Source: Nitrososphaerota archaeon
GTDB lineage: Archaea; Thermoproteota; Nitrososphaeria; Nitrososphaerales; UBA57
Reading direction: 5' to 3'
Assembly: GCA_024860875.1 (NCBI GenBank)
Contig: JACPSZ010000007.1
Coordinates: 1 to 64,000, forward strand
Length of the DNA stretch: 64,000 bases
This document shows, one piece after another, positions 15,784 through 23,134 of this stretch (the stretch's first letter is position 1; each line of letters starts with the position of its first letter). The notes under the pieces were generated by a model. The model saw nothing but the letters and a program-made list of their open reading frames with translations. It was not told the DNA's origin and ran no database searches. The position numbers and the translations under genes were made by a program.

Positions 15784-17141
15784 AATGCTGAATTCCTCCA
15801 AATGAAATACGCCTTCTCCTCAGATTCTATTGCCAGCTCGGCAAGAACCCTCTTGGTGAACGACCTATCTTGCAGATCCTTCAGCAGTCCCTCCTTGGAG
15901 AGCTTATGCTCATGCCCATAGACAGAGGCTAGAGCAAAATGTGGACGCGCTTTGGCTAATTCTTCCACAACTCTTCCATATTCCTTATCGCTCAGCTGAT
16001 TAACACTTCTGAAATCTACACCTACTCTTTGCAGGATAGCCCGTGCCTGCTGCACCGAGTCGCTTTCGTATTCTACTCTGGTCATTCCTCCATGCTCGAA
16101 GAACGGGTTGAACCTTGCCATGACGGCAAAGGTCTCCACATGTCTTGATCTGCAGAGGGGAAGAGTTTCTCTGACAAGCCTTGCCCCTAGTCCCAAGCTC
16201 CGATACTTTGGATGAATTACGACCCTCGATATCCTAAGAAAATCTCTGTTCACTTCTACTGATGATGGGGCATATCCTAGAAACTTTGATCTCCCTGAAG
16301 ATGCGAGCGGACTTGCACTGTACGCTATGATGCCTATGATTCTCCCGTTTCTTTGCATGGCAAAGATCTTTCTGGTAGTTGAAGGAAGCCCAGCTCGATA
16401 ATGAAACTCGGATAACTGCTCATAAGCTTCTCTTCCTGATTCTGTAATCGTTATCCCTTCAGTTAGGCTGCAGCGATGTTTGAGTGCCGGTGTAGGATTT
16501 CTGTACTCTATCCTAGCAGCTGAGCCGAATTCCTTCCTGATTGCTATGCTGGGATTAAGATCTTCAAGCAGATCTTCATGAGTAGTAGCAACAAGGAGGG
16601 TCTTCCGTTCACGCCTTGCAATCTTTTGAAGGCAGTATGCTACTGCTTTTGCAGTATCTCTATCCAATGTACTTAGGAATTCATCGAAGACCATGACTTT
16701 GGCTCCCGAATGAAACATCTTGGCTATGCGGTATCTGTACCTCTGACCGTCGCTCAGCTCGCTGAATTTCCTGATGAAAAGGTAGGCATCGCCAAGTCCT
16801 GCCTGACAAAGATTTGAGAGAGCTTCTTCGAAAGTGTCTCCAGCACCCTCAATCAGTATTTCTTCTTCAGAGATTGCTAGCGATTTTTCATCGATGACTT
16901 CTCCGAATATTCCTGCCTTGCGGATCTGCTCCTGAAGTAGTCTGAGAAGAGTGCTTTTGCCACCACCAGAATCACCAACGACATAGCATACATCACCAGG
17001 CCTTAAATCGACCTGCAAGTTATTAAGAACCTGAAATCTCCTTTCTGCATCTAATCCAAGACCGAAGGCTTCCGCAACAAGAACTGTTCTTTCACTCTGT
17101 TTCGATAGAGTGGTATACGACTTGTCCAAGACAAATTTCAC
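15780..17141 (-). CDS. ABC-type ATPase fused to GNAT acetyltransferase (COG2401-like)
   Basis: 453 residues in two domains. Residues 35-215 are an ABC ATPase: Walker A GDSGGGKST near residue 57, signature-like ELSDGQRYRYRI near 138, Walker B KVMVFDEFLSTLD near 158, and an H-loop ATTHEDLL. Residues 240-400 are a GNAT fold with the acetyl-CoA loop PKYRSLGLGARLV near 318. This ABC-GNAT architecture is known in archaea (COG2401). The phage Mom DNA-modification enzyme is also a GNAT relative, so a nucleic-acid-modifying role is conceivable. It overlaps ASCH and ParB-like genes by a few bases, so the three are one operon. Confidence 0.75.
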   Translation of the reverse strand: MKFVLDKSYTTLSKQSERTVLVAEAFGLGLDAERRFQVLNNLQVDLRPGDVCYVVGDSGGGKSTLLRLLQEQIRKAGIFGEVIDEKSLAISEEEILIEGAGDTFEEALSNLCQAGLGDAYLFIRKFSELSDGQRYRYRIAKMFHSGAKVMVFDEFLSTLDRDTAKAVAYCLQKIARRERKTLLVATTHEDLLEDLNPSIAIRKEFGSAARIEYRNPTPALKHRCSLTEGITITESGREAYEQLSEFHYRAGLPSTTRKIFAMQRNGRIIGIIAYSASPLASSGRSKFLGYAPSSVEVNRDFLRISRVVIHPKYRSLGLGARLVRETLPLCRSRHVETFAVMARFNPFFEHGGMTRVEYESDSVQQARAILQRVGVDFRSVNQLSDKEYGRVVEELAKARPHFALASVYGHEHKLSKEGLLKDLQDRSFTKRVLAELAIESEEKAYFIWRNSAL

Positions 17142-17482
17142 GCTGATTCACTAATGCCCAAAACCTTGAACCAATTCCTGTACATTATCGGAGGGAGTGA
17201 GCCGTACCAGTTTGTGAATAGTTCCCTCAGCTTCTGGGCTGATTCTACACCTGCTAGTTTTGCATCCTTGTTCGTTAGGCTCGTAGGATCTACTTCCTCA
17301 GACCTGTAGCAATGTATCTTGCAGGAAGCATCCTTTGAAGGTTTGAACCTTGAATCAAGGACTAGGAACTTTCCAAGTTTTGGAGTCTTCCGATATGTGC
17401 AGTTAACCTTACCATCGAGTATCTTTTGGACCAATTCACGGGTGAAGGTGATCCTTTTCCATGTCGCATGTTCTAGCTCCAT
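17138..17482 (-). CDS. ASCH/PUA-like domain protein
   Basis: 114 residues matching the ASCH layout: a first strand and helix (TFTRELVQKILDGKVNCTYR), a Lys-x-Gly-Lys beta core (TPKLGKFLVLDSRFKP), then the helical end HYxxEEVDPxSLTxKDA-type segment and NWYGSLPPIMYRNWF. ASCH proteins bind or hydrolyse modified nucleosides or RNA. A viral promoter-like element at 17508-17518 lies 26 bases before the ATG, so this gene heads the ASCH, ABC-GNAT, ParB transcript, and possibly the terminase genes too. Confidence 0.7.
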   Translation of the reverse strand: MELEHATWKRITFTRELVQKILDGKVNCTYRKTPKLGKFLVLDSRFKPSKDASCKIHCYRSEEVDPTSLTNKDAKLAGVESAQKLRELFTNWYGSLPPIMYRNWFKVLGISESA

Positions 17483-17507
17483 CCCACGGAAGTAACGAAG
17501 AGTTCCG

Positions 17508-17518
17508 TTTAGAGAACT
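17508..17518 (-). promoter_or_regulatory. viral promoter-like element, copy 7
   Basis: Minus-strand AGTTCTCTAAA, one change from consensus, 26 bases before the ASCH ATG at 17482. The right-most copy; none is found to the right. Confidence 0.5.
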
Positions 17519-18164
17519 ATTCCGCTTTCACAATCTTACTGATAATCTTCGTAGAAACAGGCCCGTGCAGTTCTTGCTTTAGGTCATGATAATGGTTAGC
17601 AATCTGCCTCAAACTATGCGTCTGTGCCAACATCTTCACCTGAGTACGTTCTAGTGCATTGATGACTAATCTGTCGTCTTCGAGTTCAGCAATTTCTGCC
17701 AATCCTTTTTGTATTTCCGCATCAGTCTCTTGAACCTCCTTTATGAGGTTCGCACTTACTTTTTGCTGCAAGCCGGTGAGCTTCTCCTTGTCAGCCATGA
17801 GTTTTCTGAGCAAGTTATTGCAGACTTCCTTCAGCAAATCTGCAGTCTTCACAACTGAATGAATTGCAGCCAATAGTGGACTTTCCAAGGTTGCGGGCTC
17901 CAATTGTCGCCTAAGCGACAATTGATATTCGCGCTTGTACTTCTCTGGTAGAACTTTGTAAACCGTAGCCCGATGATATGGCAAATCTTCGGTAAGCTTA
18001 GCTGCTATACCAATCGCGGGATGACCAAGTTCCTCAAGTATGAAGGCGCAACGTATGATGACCTCTCTGGCCTTCTGATGAGCCTCGTTCTTGAGTTTGT
18101 TGTATTCCGTATTTAACTCCCGCTCTGTCTCCGGGGCTAGTCTTGTTTGATACAACTGACCCAA
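17517..18164 (-). CDS. helical coiled-coil protein with possible HTH
   Basis: 215 residues, almost entirely helical. Residues about 50-75 (AIGIAAKLTEDLPYHRATVYK) look like a helix-turn-helix; residues 115-190 have a heptad-like charged pattern (LMADKEKLTGLQQKVSANL). No family recognised. TTG at 18164 is the first usable start. A TATA-like GCTATATATGC lies at about 18174-18184 on the minus strand, which would suit a leaderless message from TTG 18155. It may be a viral regulator or the last early gene of the provirus. Confidence 0.5.
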   Translation of the reverse strand: MGQLYQTRLAPETERELNTEYNKLKNEAHQKAREVIIRCAFILEELGHPAIGIAAKLTEDLPYHRATVYKVLPEKYKREYQLSLRRQLEPATLESPLLAAIHSVVKTADLLKEVCNNLLRKLMADKEKLTGLQQKVSANLIKEVQETDAEIQKGLAEIAELEDDRLVINALERTQVKMLAQTHSLRQIANHYHDLKQELHGPVSTKIISKIVKAE

Positions 18165-18236
18165 CGCTTTTGTGCATATATAGCAAAGAATAAGAGTGGT
18201 ATAGGTAGAAAGTTGCAGAAATCTTCAGAATCAAGC

Positions 18237-18848
18237 TTAGATGATGTACTTGGAGTCATAAAGGTTCATAGCGACTACAAGATCAATGGGTCCTGCGACG
18301 TTACTCAGGTCAACGCTAAATGCAGAAAATATCTCTCTTTCTATTCCTTCTACTCGCATGAAAGCTATTATCCCGATTTTCTTTGGTTTCTCTAGTGACT
18401 CCTGTATCGGAAGTCTCACTATAACCGATCTGCTACTATTTGGTAGGACCTCTCCCAAAAAGTAAGAACTAGGTTCGGACGCATTAGCTTGAGCTCTACC
18501 ATTATCAACCATAGTCAGGTTGGCTACAAGAAAGGTTACGCGTGGGATCCTCACTGGGTTTTTGTTAGTATTCAAAACGTAGAACGCGCCCTCGAAATAC
18601 CACTTGTTTCCCATGAAACTGAGTTTAGAAGAATTAACCGATGTCTGAAGACCGTGTTCTTCAGGATGATCTCGCCGCTCGTCTCTCGAAACAGGATTAG
18701 ATCCAGCGCTAGGTCCACGCTGTTCAGGTTGCGAACCTGGCTGTGATTGGGTTAGAATGACAGCTACGAATGCAACCACAACTACCGAAGCTATAATCAA
18801 CGTCATCCAAGCCCTGGTTTGTGGCTTCTTACTTGGGGATCTGACCAT
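18237..18848 (-). CDS. membrane-anchored extracytoplasmic protein
   Basis: 203 residues. A basic N-terminus (SPSKKPQTRAW) precedes one hydrophobic span (about residues 15-33), then a polar Ser/Gly/Pro/Asp-rich linker and a beta-rich outer domain (residues 75-203; NKWYFEGAFYVLNTNKNPV, VIVRLPIQE). The fold could be an Ig- or FxLYD-like surface domain, but no motif is decisive. Its place between the coiled-coil gene and the protease operon leaves open whether it is host or viral. Confidence 0.5.
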   Translation of the reverse strand: MVRSPSKKPQTRAWMTLIIASVVVVAFVAVILTQSQPGSQPEQRGPSAGSNPVSRDERRDHPEEHGLQTSVNSSKLSFMGNKWYFEGAFYVLNTNKNPVRIPRVTFLVANLTMVDNGRAQANASEPSSYFLGEVLPNSSRSVIVRLPIQESLEKPKKIGIIAFMRVEGIEREIFSAFSVDLSNVAGPIDLVVAMNLYDSKYII

Positions 18849-18956
18849 GCCTAATAGCCGCAGTTTTGGTACTTAAGCCATAAGGGCTAGTGGACACATC
18901 CTTACTGAGGGAGGCGCAGATAGGTTGCAAGGATCCCCGGTGTTGACCAACGTACC

Positions 18957-19394
18957 CTAAGTCTCTTCATATATAGAAAGAATTCTTTGGGGACCGTGAA
19001 GTTCGGCTATCCATCGATTCAATAATTCCAACCCTATGAGATTGCCGCCCGATCCCATACACCCAACAACGCTCGGTATGGGGCTTGGGAAATTAAATTC
19101 AACCTCACCCTCTATCCTGAGAATCTCTACTCGGAACTTCCACACGGTTGCCCCGGTTCCATTCGCCAAGATCCAGGTATCTTGTATACCCTTAAGTCCC
19201 TCCTGAGCGAATACAATAGTCATCCCGCTCGGCATCTTCAAGGCCCCGTGGAACCCTGTATCTACATCGAATTCCTCGGTTACGGGTTGGGAGAATCCCG
19301 TTGATGAAACTGGACGAAAAGTAATCCTAATTGTTGGAACCGGTCTTCCCGATCTCGAGCTATATCTGTTCCTGAACCTCTGTTGCCGACTCAT
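18957..19394 (-). CDS. retropepsin-like (clan AA) aspartyl protease
   Basis: 145 residues with the clan AA pattern: VTEEFDVDTGFHGALKMP near residue 38 contains the Asp-Thr-Gly catalytic triad, a middle strand block with ILANGTGATVWKF, and a C-terminal GGNLIGLELLNRWIAELHG that matches the Leu-Gly-x-x-x-Leu closing segment of retropepsin-like proteins. Such proteases work as homodimers. Its ATG overlaps the end of the upstream DUF5678-like gene by four bases. Retropepsin and DUF5678 genes are often neighbours in archaeal and bacterial genomes, although the purpose of the pairing is not known. Confidence 0.7.
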   Translation of the reverse strand: MSRQQRFRNRYSSRSGRPVPTIRITFRPVSSTGFSQPVTEEFDVDTGFHGALKMPSGMTIVFAQEGLKGIQDTWILANGTGATVWKFRVEILRIEGEVEFNFPSPIPSVVGCMGSGGNLIGLELLNRWIAELHGPQRILSIYEET

Positions 19395-19801
19395 ATCCAG
19401 CCTTCAGGTGGTCGTCCAACTCGATGCATAAATATCTGAGAGCTCGGAATAGATAATACCTCAACCCTCTCAATTAGCTCGAAATCGGACTCTGCTGACG
19501 CGACAATCTTACCATCATATGTAATTGCAACGACCTGGTCGTTATAATTCTGGCTCAGATAGGAAGACAACCTCGATACAATGGATTCTCTAAGTGCAAG
19601 CTCACGCATTTCGTCAAGTTTTAGTCCTCTCGACTCTATGAATTGTTCTAGGGGTGATGTGGGGCCGGAGGGTGGAGTCACAGATGGCTCGATTATTCTA
19701 GTAGACTCTGCCGTCATGTCACCCGAAATTGCCCTATTGTTCTCAATCGAACGTCGACCATGAATCAACAGTGTTTGTCCGGTCAACTCCTCTTCACTCA
19801 T
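19391..19801 (-). CDS. DUF5678-like protein
   Basis: 136 residues. The C-terminal 55 residues match DUF5678 in texture: QNYNDQVVAITYDGKIVAS, then an acidic helix (DFELIERVEVL) and a final PSSQIFMHRVGRPPEGW. In this family a short strand-turn-strand states a kept lysine-rich core, then a helix and an edge strand follow. The N-terminal 80 residues are Ser/Thr/Pro-rich and not recognised. It overlaps the protease gene (ATGA) and follows a 214-residue gene by six bases, so the three form one operon. Confidence 0.55.
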   Translation of the reverse strand: MSEEELTGQTLLIHGRRSIENNRAISGDMTAESTRIIEPSVTPPSGPTSPLEQFIESRGLKLDEMRELALRESIVSRLSSYLSQNYNDQVVAITYDGKIVASAESDFELIERVEVLSIPSSQIFMHRVGRPPEGWI

Positions 19802-19807
19802 ATCTGA

Positions 19808-20452
19808 TCAACTCATGAATAGCCGAATTACTTGGTCTATTCTTTCTTCGAGGGAGGTTAAAAATGTGTCTACCTCGTCAACCGAACCTAATCTCTTTGT
19901 TAGCCTGAAGAGTAATCTGTTGTTAGGGCTATTGTGATCTGGAGTAAATTGAAGGCTAAGCCATTTATCATTAAGCGGCGTTTCAAGGTTGCTAATTCCA
20001 AAATTGTACACACCCAATTCCTCTCCGAAAACTCTCTTGATTTCACCGAACTTCCCGAGTGAAACCTCCTTCCTTACGGTCTTCACCAAATTGGGTATCT
20101 CAATTGGATGGTTCGGTATATTGACCTCAAAATAGCGGGCAACATCGCTGAAACTGTAATGGAACGCCTCAAATGCCTTACAAACTTTCTGAAATGAATC
20201 TCTGAGATCTGCCAGATTCGTATTCAGTCTCATCAGATATCGTTCTGGTACATAGTCGATTTCTGTGGTTTCTGATCTTGATAAGATAACGGTTGGAGGG
20301 CCAATAGAGATCTCGGAAGGGCTTACAACTGTTGGTTGCTGAGAGTCTGTCGTAGGGAAGCCGTGTGTCTTTAGAATAGTTTTTTGTACGGACTCGGCTA
20401 TGTTGAGGAATAAGAAAGTGGCCACCTGGCCCTTAAGTGGGCCAAACTGCAA
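19808..20452 (-). CDS. hypothetical protein heading the protease operon
   Basis: 214 residues. Resembles in texture the TIGR04255-type proteins (strand-rich N-terminus, helix with RDSFQKVCKAFEAFHYSF, then a beta sheet with LSLQFTPDHNSPNNRLLFRL and a final helix VDTFLTSLEERIDQVIRLF), but no motif secures this. First gene of a three-gene operon with the DUF5678-like and retropepsin-like genes. A TATA-like run (ATATATACATCCC on the minus strand) lies at about 20498-20510. Confidence 0.45.
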   Translation of the reverse strand: MQFGPLKGQVATFLFLNIAESVQKTILKTHGFPTTDSQQPTVVSPSEISIGPPTVILSRSETTEIDYVPERYLMRLNTNLADLRDSFQKVCKAFEAFHYSFSDVARYFEVNIPNHPIEIPNLVKTVRKEVSLGKFGEIKRVFGEELGVYNFGISNLETPLNDKWLSLQFTPDHNSPNNRLLFRLTKRLGSVDEVDTFLTSLEERIDQVIRLFMS

Positions 20453-21099
20453 GGTCGATATACCAACACACCTCCACTTATTACCACTAAGAATATGGGA
20501 TGTATATATGTCATGAAGGTTTGATGCTTAGCGCAATTATGGAGATTAGGGTGTAAAATAACTTGAACCATTCATTTATTCTCTCCTGAGGAGTGATACG
20601 TTAGTTTCAAAATATCTAAATAAACCATGCTGATAGGTCCAACAGGATCTTCAACCTATTCCTTGCCCGAGATAAAAATGGGGAGAAGAGGCATCATTAC
20701 CCCCTCCACAGGCGGACTCGCACCCTCCTAGGGTTCAGGCCCCACCGGGCCCGCCAACTTGTCAAAAAAGGTGGGAAGGGTAGGTTGGACAAGTCAACCT
20801 ACCCTAATTAAGTTAAAACCGTCTCAAACTTAACAAAAGTTGACTTGAGAGGTGCAGGAATTAATCTTAAAACAATTTAGCACACAACCAACATCACTTT
20901 AGCGCGTCCTCCCCGGTTTATGGTTTAGAATGGGATCTGTTTTGTTAGTAACCCTTACTCAATTACCCTAGTACTAGAGTACTCAACTTCGTATTCTGGC
21001 TTTATTATGGTAACCCCTCCCCCATCGTTGCGGTGGCGGGCAACAGTGTAAAACCCTACATAGTATAATAAATCAAGATAATGCAGGAGCTGTCAAAGC
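20453..21099. other. long gene-free gap with GC-rich island and several hairpins; likely provirus/host boundary
   Basis: 647 bases with no supportable gene. Contents: a GC-rich island (about 20700-20758) able to fold (GGCGGGC pairs with GTCCGCC on the minus strand across 31 bases); a perfect 10-bp hairpin (20778-20804); two further small hairpins (TTAAGTT/AACTTAA and TCTCAA/TTGAGA) in 20808-20850; an AGTACT pair (20970-20983); and, before uppP, a TATA-like AGTATAATAAATC at 21062-21074. The island could be a structured RNA or a decayed tRNA 3' end left by integration; neither is firm. Confidence 0.45.
20778..20804. repeat. 10-bp perfect hairpin, 7-base loop
   Basis: GGGTAGGTTG (20778-20787) pairs with CAACCTACCC (20795-20804). 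Flanking A777/T805 extends it to 11 bp. It is next to two alternative smaller hairpins, which could form mutually exclusive folds. Confidence 0.6.
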
Positions 21100-21897
21100 A
21101 TGATAATAGAGTTTGTTCAAGCTGCAATTCTTGGCATAATAGAGGGCTTGACAGAGTTCATCCCAGTTTCATCCACTGGACATCTTGTTGTGATAGGGAA
21201 CCTGATAGGGTTCAAAGGCCAAGCTGCATCGACGTTCGACATCTTTATTCAACTTGGAGCAATACTAGCCGTTGTTGCTCTATACAGGCAAAGATTTATC
21301 AGCATACTTTCTACAAACAAAACTGGGTTTGCAGGGCCAAAAGCATTAACACTTCTTCTGATAACAACAACTCCAGCAGGTATAGCTGGGTTCATCTTTC
21401 ACGATTTAATAATACAGTATTTGTTCAATTCAGTTTCTGTTAGCATAGGTCTTGTTGTTGGAGGGATAGGAATTTTGTTGGTCGAAAGATCCCTCCCCAA
21501 AATTAAGAAATCGCAGGTAGATCTTCTTGATCGGAGAGACGCATTAATTGTAGGAATATTTCAAATATTTTCTCTGTGGCCAGGAATTTCGAGGTCTGCA
21601 GCAACAATAATCGGAGGGATGTACGCAGGGATGGAAAGAAAGACGGCAGCAGAATACTCTTTCCTTGCTGCAGTGCCCATAATGCTTTCGGCAGCACTCT
21701 ATGATTTGTACAAGAGCATCCAATTCCTTAGCAGTTCTGACATGCTGATACTGGCTTTGGGTTTCACAGTTTCGTTTGTTTCTGCATCGTTGTCTGTAAA
21801 GTTCTTCCTTCGGTTCCTTGGGAAAAATACAATGAAAGTCTTCGGATATTACAGGCTGGTTTTAGCACCGCTGATATTACTGCTTTTGTTGGTTTGA
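21100..21897 (+). CDS. uppP: undecaprenyl/polyprenyl-diphosphatase UppP (BacA family)
   Basis: 265 residues, at least seven hydrophobic spans. The two signature motifs are present: EGLTEFIPVSSTGH near residue 15 (with the catalytic Glu and Ser) and WPGISRSAATI near residue 160. The family dephosphorylates polyprenyl diphosphate to recycle the lipid carrier; in archaea the likely substrate is dolichyl diphosphate used in N-glycosylation, consistent with the STT3 gene in this window. Plus strand, convergent with tfb, sharing 21 bases at the 3' ends. TATA-like AGTATAATAAATC lies about 26-38 bases before the ATG. Confidence 0.9.
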   Translation: MIIEFVQAAILGIIEGLTEFIPVSSTGHLVVIGNLIGFKGQAASTFDIFIQLGAILAVVALYRQRFISILSTNKTGFAGPKALTLLLITTTPAGIAGFIFHDLIIQYLFNSVSVSIGLVVGGIGILLVERSLPKIKKSQVDLLDRRDALIVGIFQIFSLWPGISRSAATIIGGMYAGMERKTAAEYSFLAAVPIMLSAALYDLYKSIQFLSSSDMLILALGFTVSFVSASLSVKFFLRFLGKNTMKVFGYYRLVLAPLILLLLLV

Positions 21898-22842
21898 TTT
21901 GTCTTTTTTGAGCCTCTGCTTTATCGTAAAGTTGTCAAGAATTTCCCTGCATCTATTTCGGACTGTTACTTCTGTAACTTCTGCAATCTCCGCAATCTCT
22001 CTTTGAGGAAGGTGTTGCCCCTCCATCACTGCCGATATGTAGATGTAAGCTGCAGCTAAACCCGCCGGTGCCTTGCCGCTGGAGATCTTCGTATCCTTCA
22101 TCTCCGTTGCCAAGTTAAGTGCAAGCCTTTCCACCTTAGGATCAATCTTTGCAGTATTCACAAGTTTGGAGATGTACTTCTGCACAGGATGCGGAGGAAC
22201 ATAATCATTTTCAGTTTCTCTGATGATCAGACGGTAATATTTTGCAACTGCACCTTTGTCTATACTTGCAGCTTTGGCAACCTCCTTGATGGTTCTGCCT
22301 ATCCCGCACTTCCTGCACGCCAGGTACACAGATGCAGCAGCCATTCCTATGATCGACTTGCTCTTAGCGAATTTCATTTTAGCAGAGGTTCTGTAAATAT
22401 GCGCCGCCGTTTCAGTAATGCTGTCAGGTAAACTCAAATTTTCAGAGATTTCCGAAATTCTTGACAGAACATCCGACAAACCTCTTTCCTGTGAGCTCGA
22501 TGTTCTGATGCGCCTCTGCCACTTCCGCATAGTTTCCAAACTTGCCTTCATGTACGGACTCATCGATCTCCCATTACCATGCGCCGATTCTCCAATTTCT
22601 GTAGTCAATCCAAAATCGTGCAGTGCCAAAGTCCTTGGTGCGCCGACTCTAACTCTCTTTAGCTTGTCCTCTGGATCGAGTGCCTTCCATTCTGGCGACA
22701 TGTCTTGTACATGGTCAACAATGACAAGCCCACATTTTGGGCATAGAACCTCTCCCTTGTCGTAATCTCCAATAAGAGGTCTTCTGCAGTTCGGGCACCT
22801 AAAAGGAGAGTCTTCGCTATTTCTTCTCCACATTGCTATCAC
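21877..22842 (-). CDS. tfb: transcription initiation factor TFB
   Basis: 321 residues. An N-terminal zinc ribbon has Cys pairs at 16/19 and 34/37, then the B-reader/linker region (SPEWKALDPEDKLKR), and two cyclin-like repeats, the second ending in ISAVMEGQHLPQREIAEIAE, the HTH that contacts the BRE. TFB binds TBP at the TATA box and recruits RNA polymerase. It overlaps the gar1 gene upstream by 26 bases, so the two are cotranscribed. Thaumarchaea usually have several tfb copies; only this one is in view. Confidence 0.95.
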   Translation of the reverse strand: MIAMWRRNSEDSPFRCPNCRRPLIGDYDKGEVLCPKCGLVIVDHVQDMSPEWKALDPEDKLKRVRVGAPRTLALHDFGLTTEIGESAHGNGRSMSPYMKASLETMRKWQRRIRTSSSQERGLSDVLSRISEISENLSLPDSITETAAHIYRTSAKMKFAKSKSIIGMAAASVYLACRKCGIGRTIKEVAKAASIDKGAVAKYYRLIIRETENDYVPPHPVQKYISKLVNTAKIDPKVERLALNLATEMKDTKISSGKAPAGLAAAYIYISAVMEGQHLPQREIAEIAEVTEVTVRNRCREILDNFTIKQRLKKDKSNQQKQ

Positions 22843-23059
22843 TAATGTAAACTTCTTTGGAGACTGCTCTTTTCACCCTGTCAGAAATTGGCACGGCGGA
22901 AATGTACGGAGATTTTACTGGCCCTATAGTTTCTGCAACTTTTGCAATTTTGTGCCCAGTCTGATCCACGATGAACTGGCCAGCGCGCACATCATGATCG
23001 GCTTTGATTATTAGCCTCCCACTCTTTGCAATGTGCAAGACTGTGCCTATTTTCTGCAA
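22817..23059 (-). CDS. gar1: H/ACA RNP component Gar1
   Basis: 80 residues, the archaeal Gar1 length: a single beta-barrel (GTVLHIAKSGRLIIKADHD, FIVDQTGHKIAKVAETIGPV, PYISAVPIS). Gar1 joins Cbf5, Nop10 and L7Ae in H/ACA guide RNPs that make pseudouridine in rRNA. TTG at 23059 follows a GGGAGG two bases away, which decides the start. Its 3' end overlaps the tfb gene; gar1-tfb linkage is common in archaea. Confidence 0.9.
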   Translation of the reverse strand: MQKIGTVLHIAKSGRLIIKADHDVRAGQFIVDQTGHKIAKVAETIGPVKSPYISAVPISDRVKRAVSKEVYISDSNVEKK

Positions 23060-23134
23060 TCCTCCCTAGTGCCAGATACCGGAGATTAAAACATATCTGC
23101 CAAGGGCACTGATTTTTGGCAATCCCGGAATTTT

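Noticed and set aside
20700-20758. Possible tRNA gene in the GC-rich island
   Set aside because: No complete cloverleaf on either strand; the T-loop breaks the A58 rule, only a short stem pairs, and the other two tRNAs here do not encode CCA. Kept only as a possible structured RNA or decayed att site.
20690-20860. 7S SRP RNA, RNase P RNA or 5S rRNA
   Set aside because: None of their conserved core motifs could be recognised in either strand.
1-21099. An integrase or recombinase for the provirus
   Set aside because: No tyrosine or serine recombinase pattern was found on either strand; it may lie left of the window or be lost.
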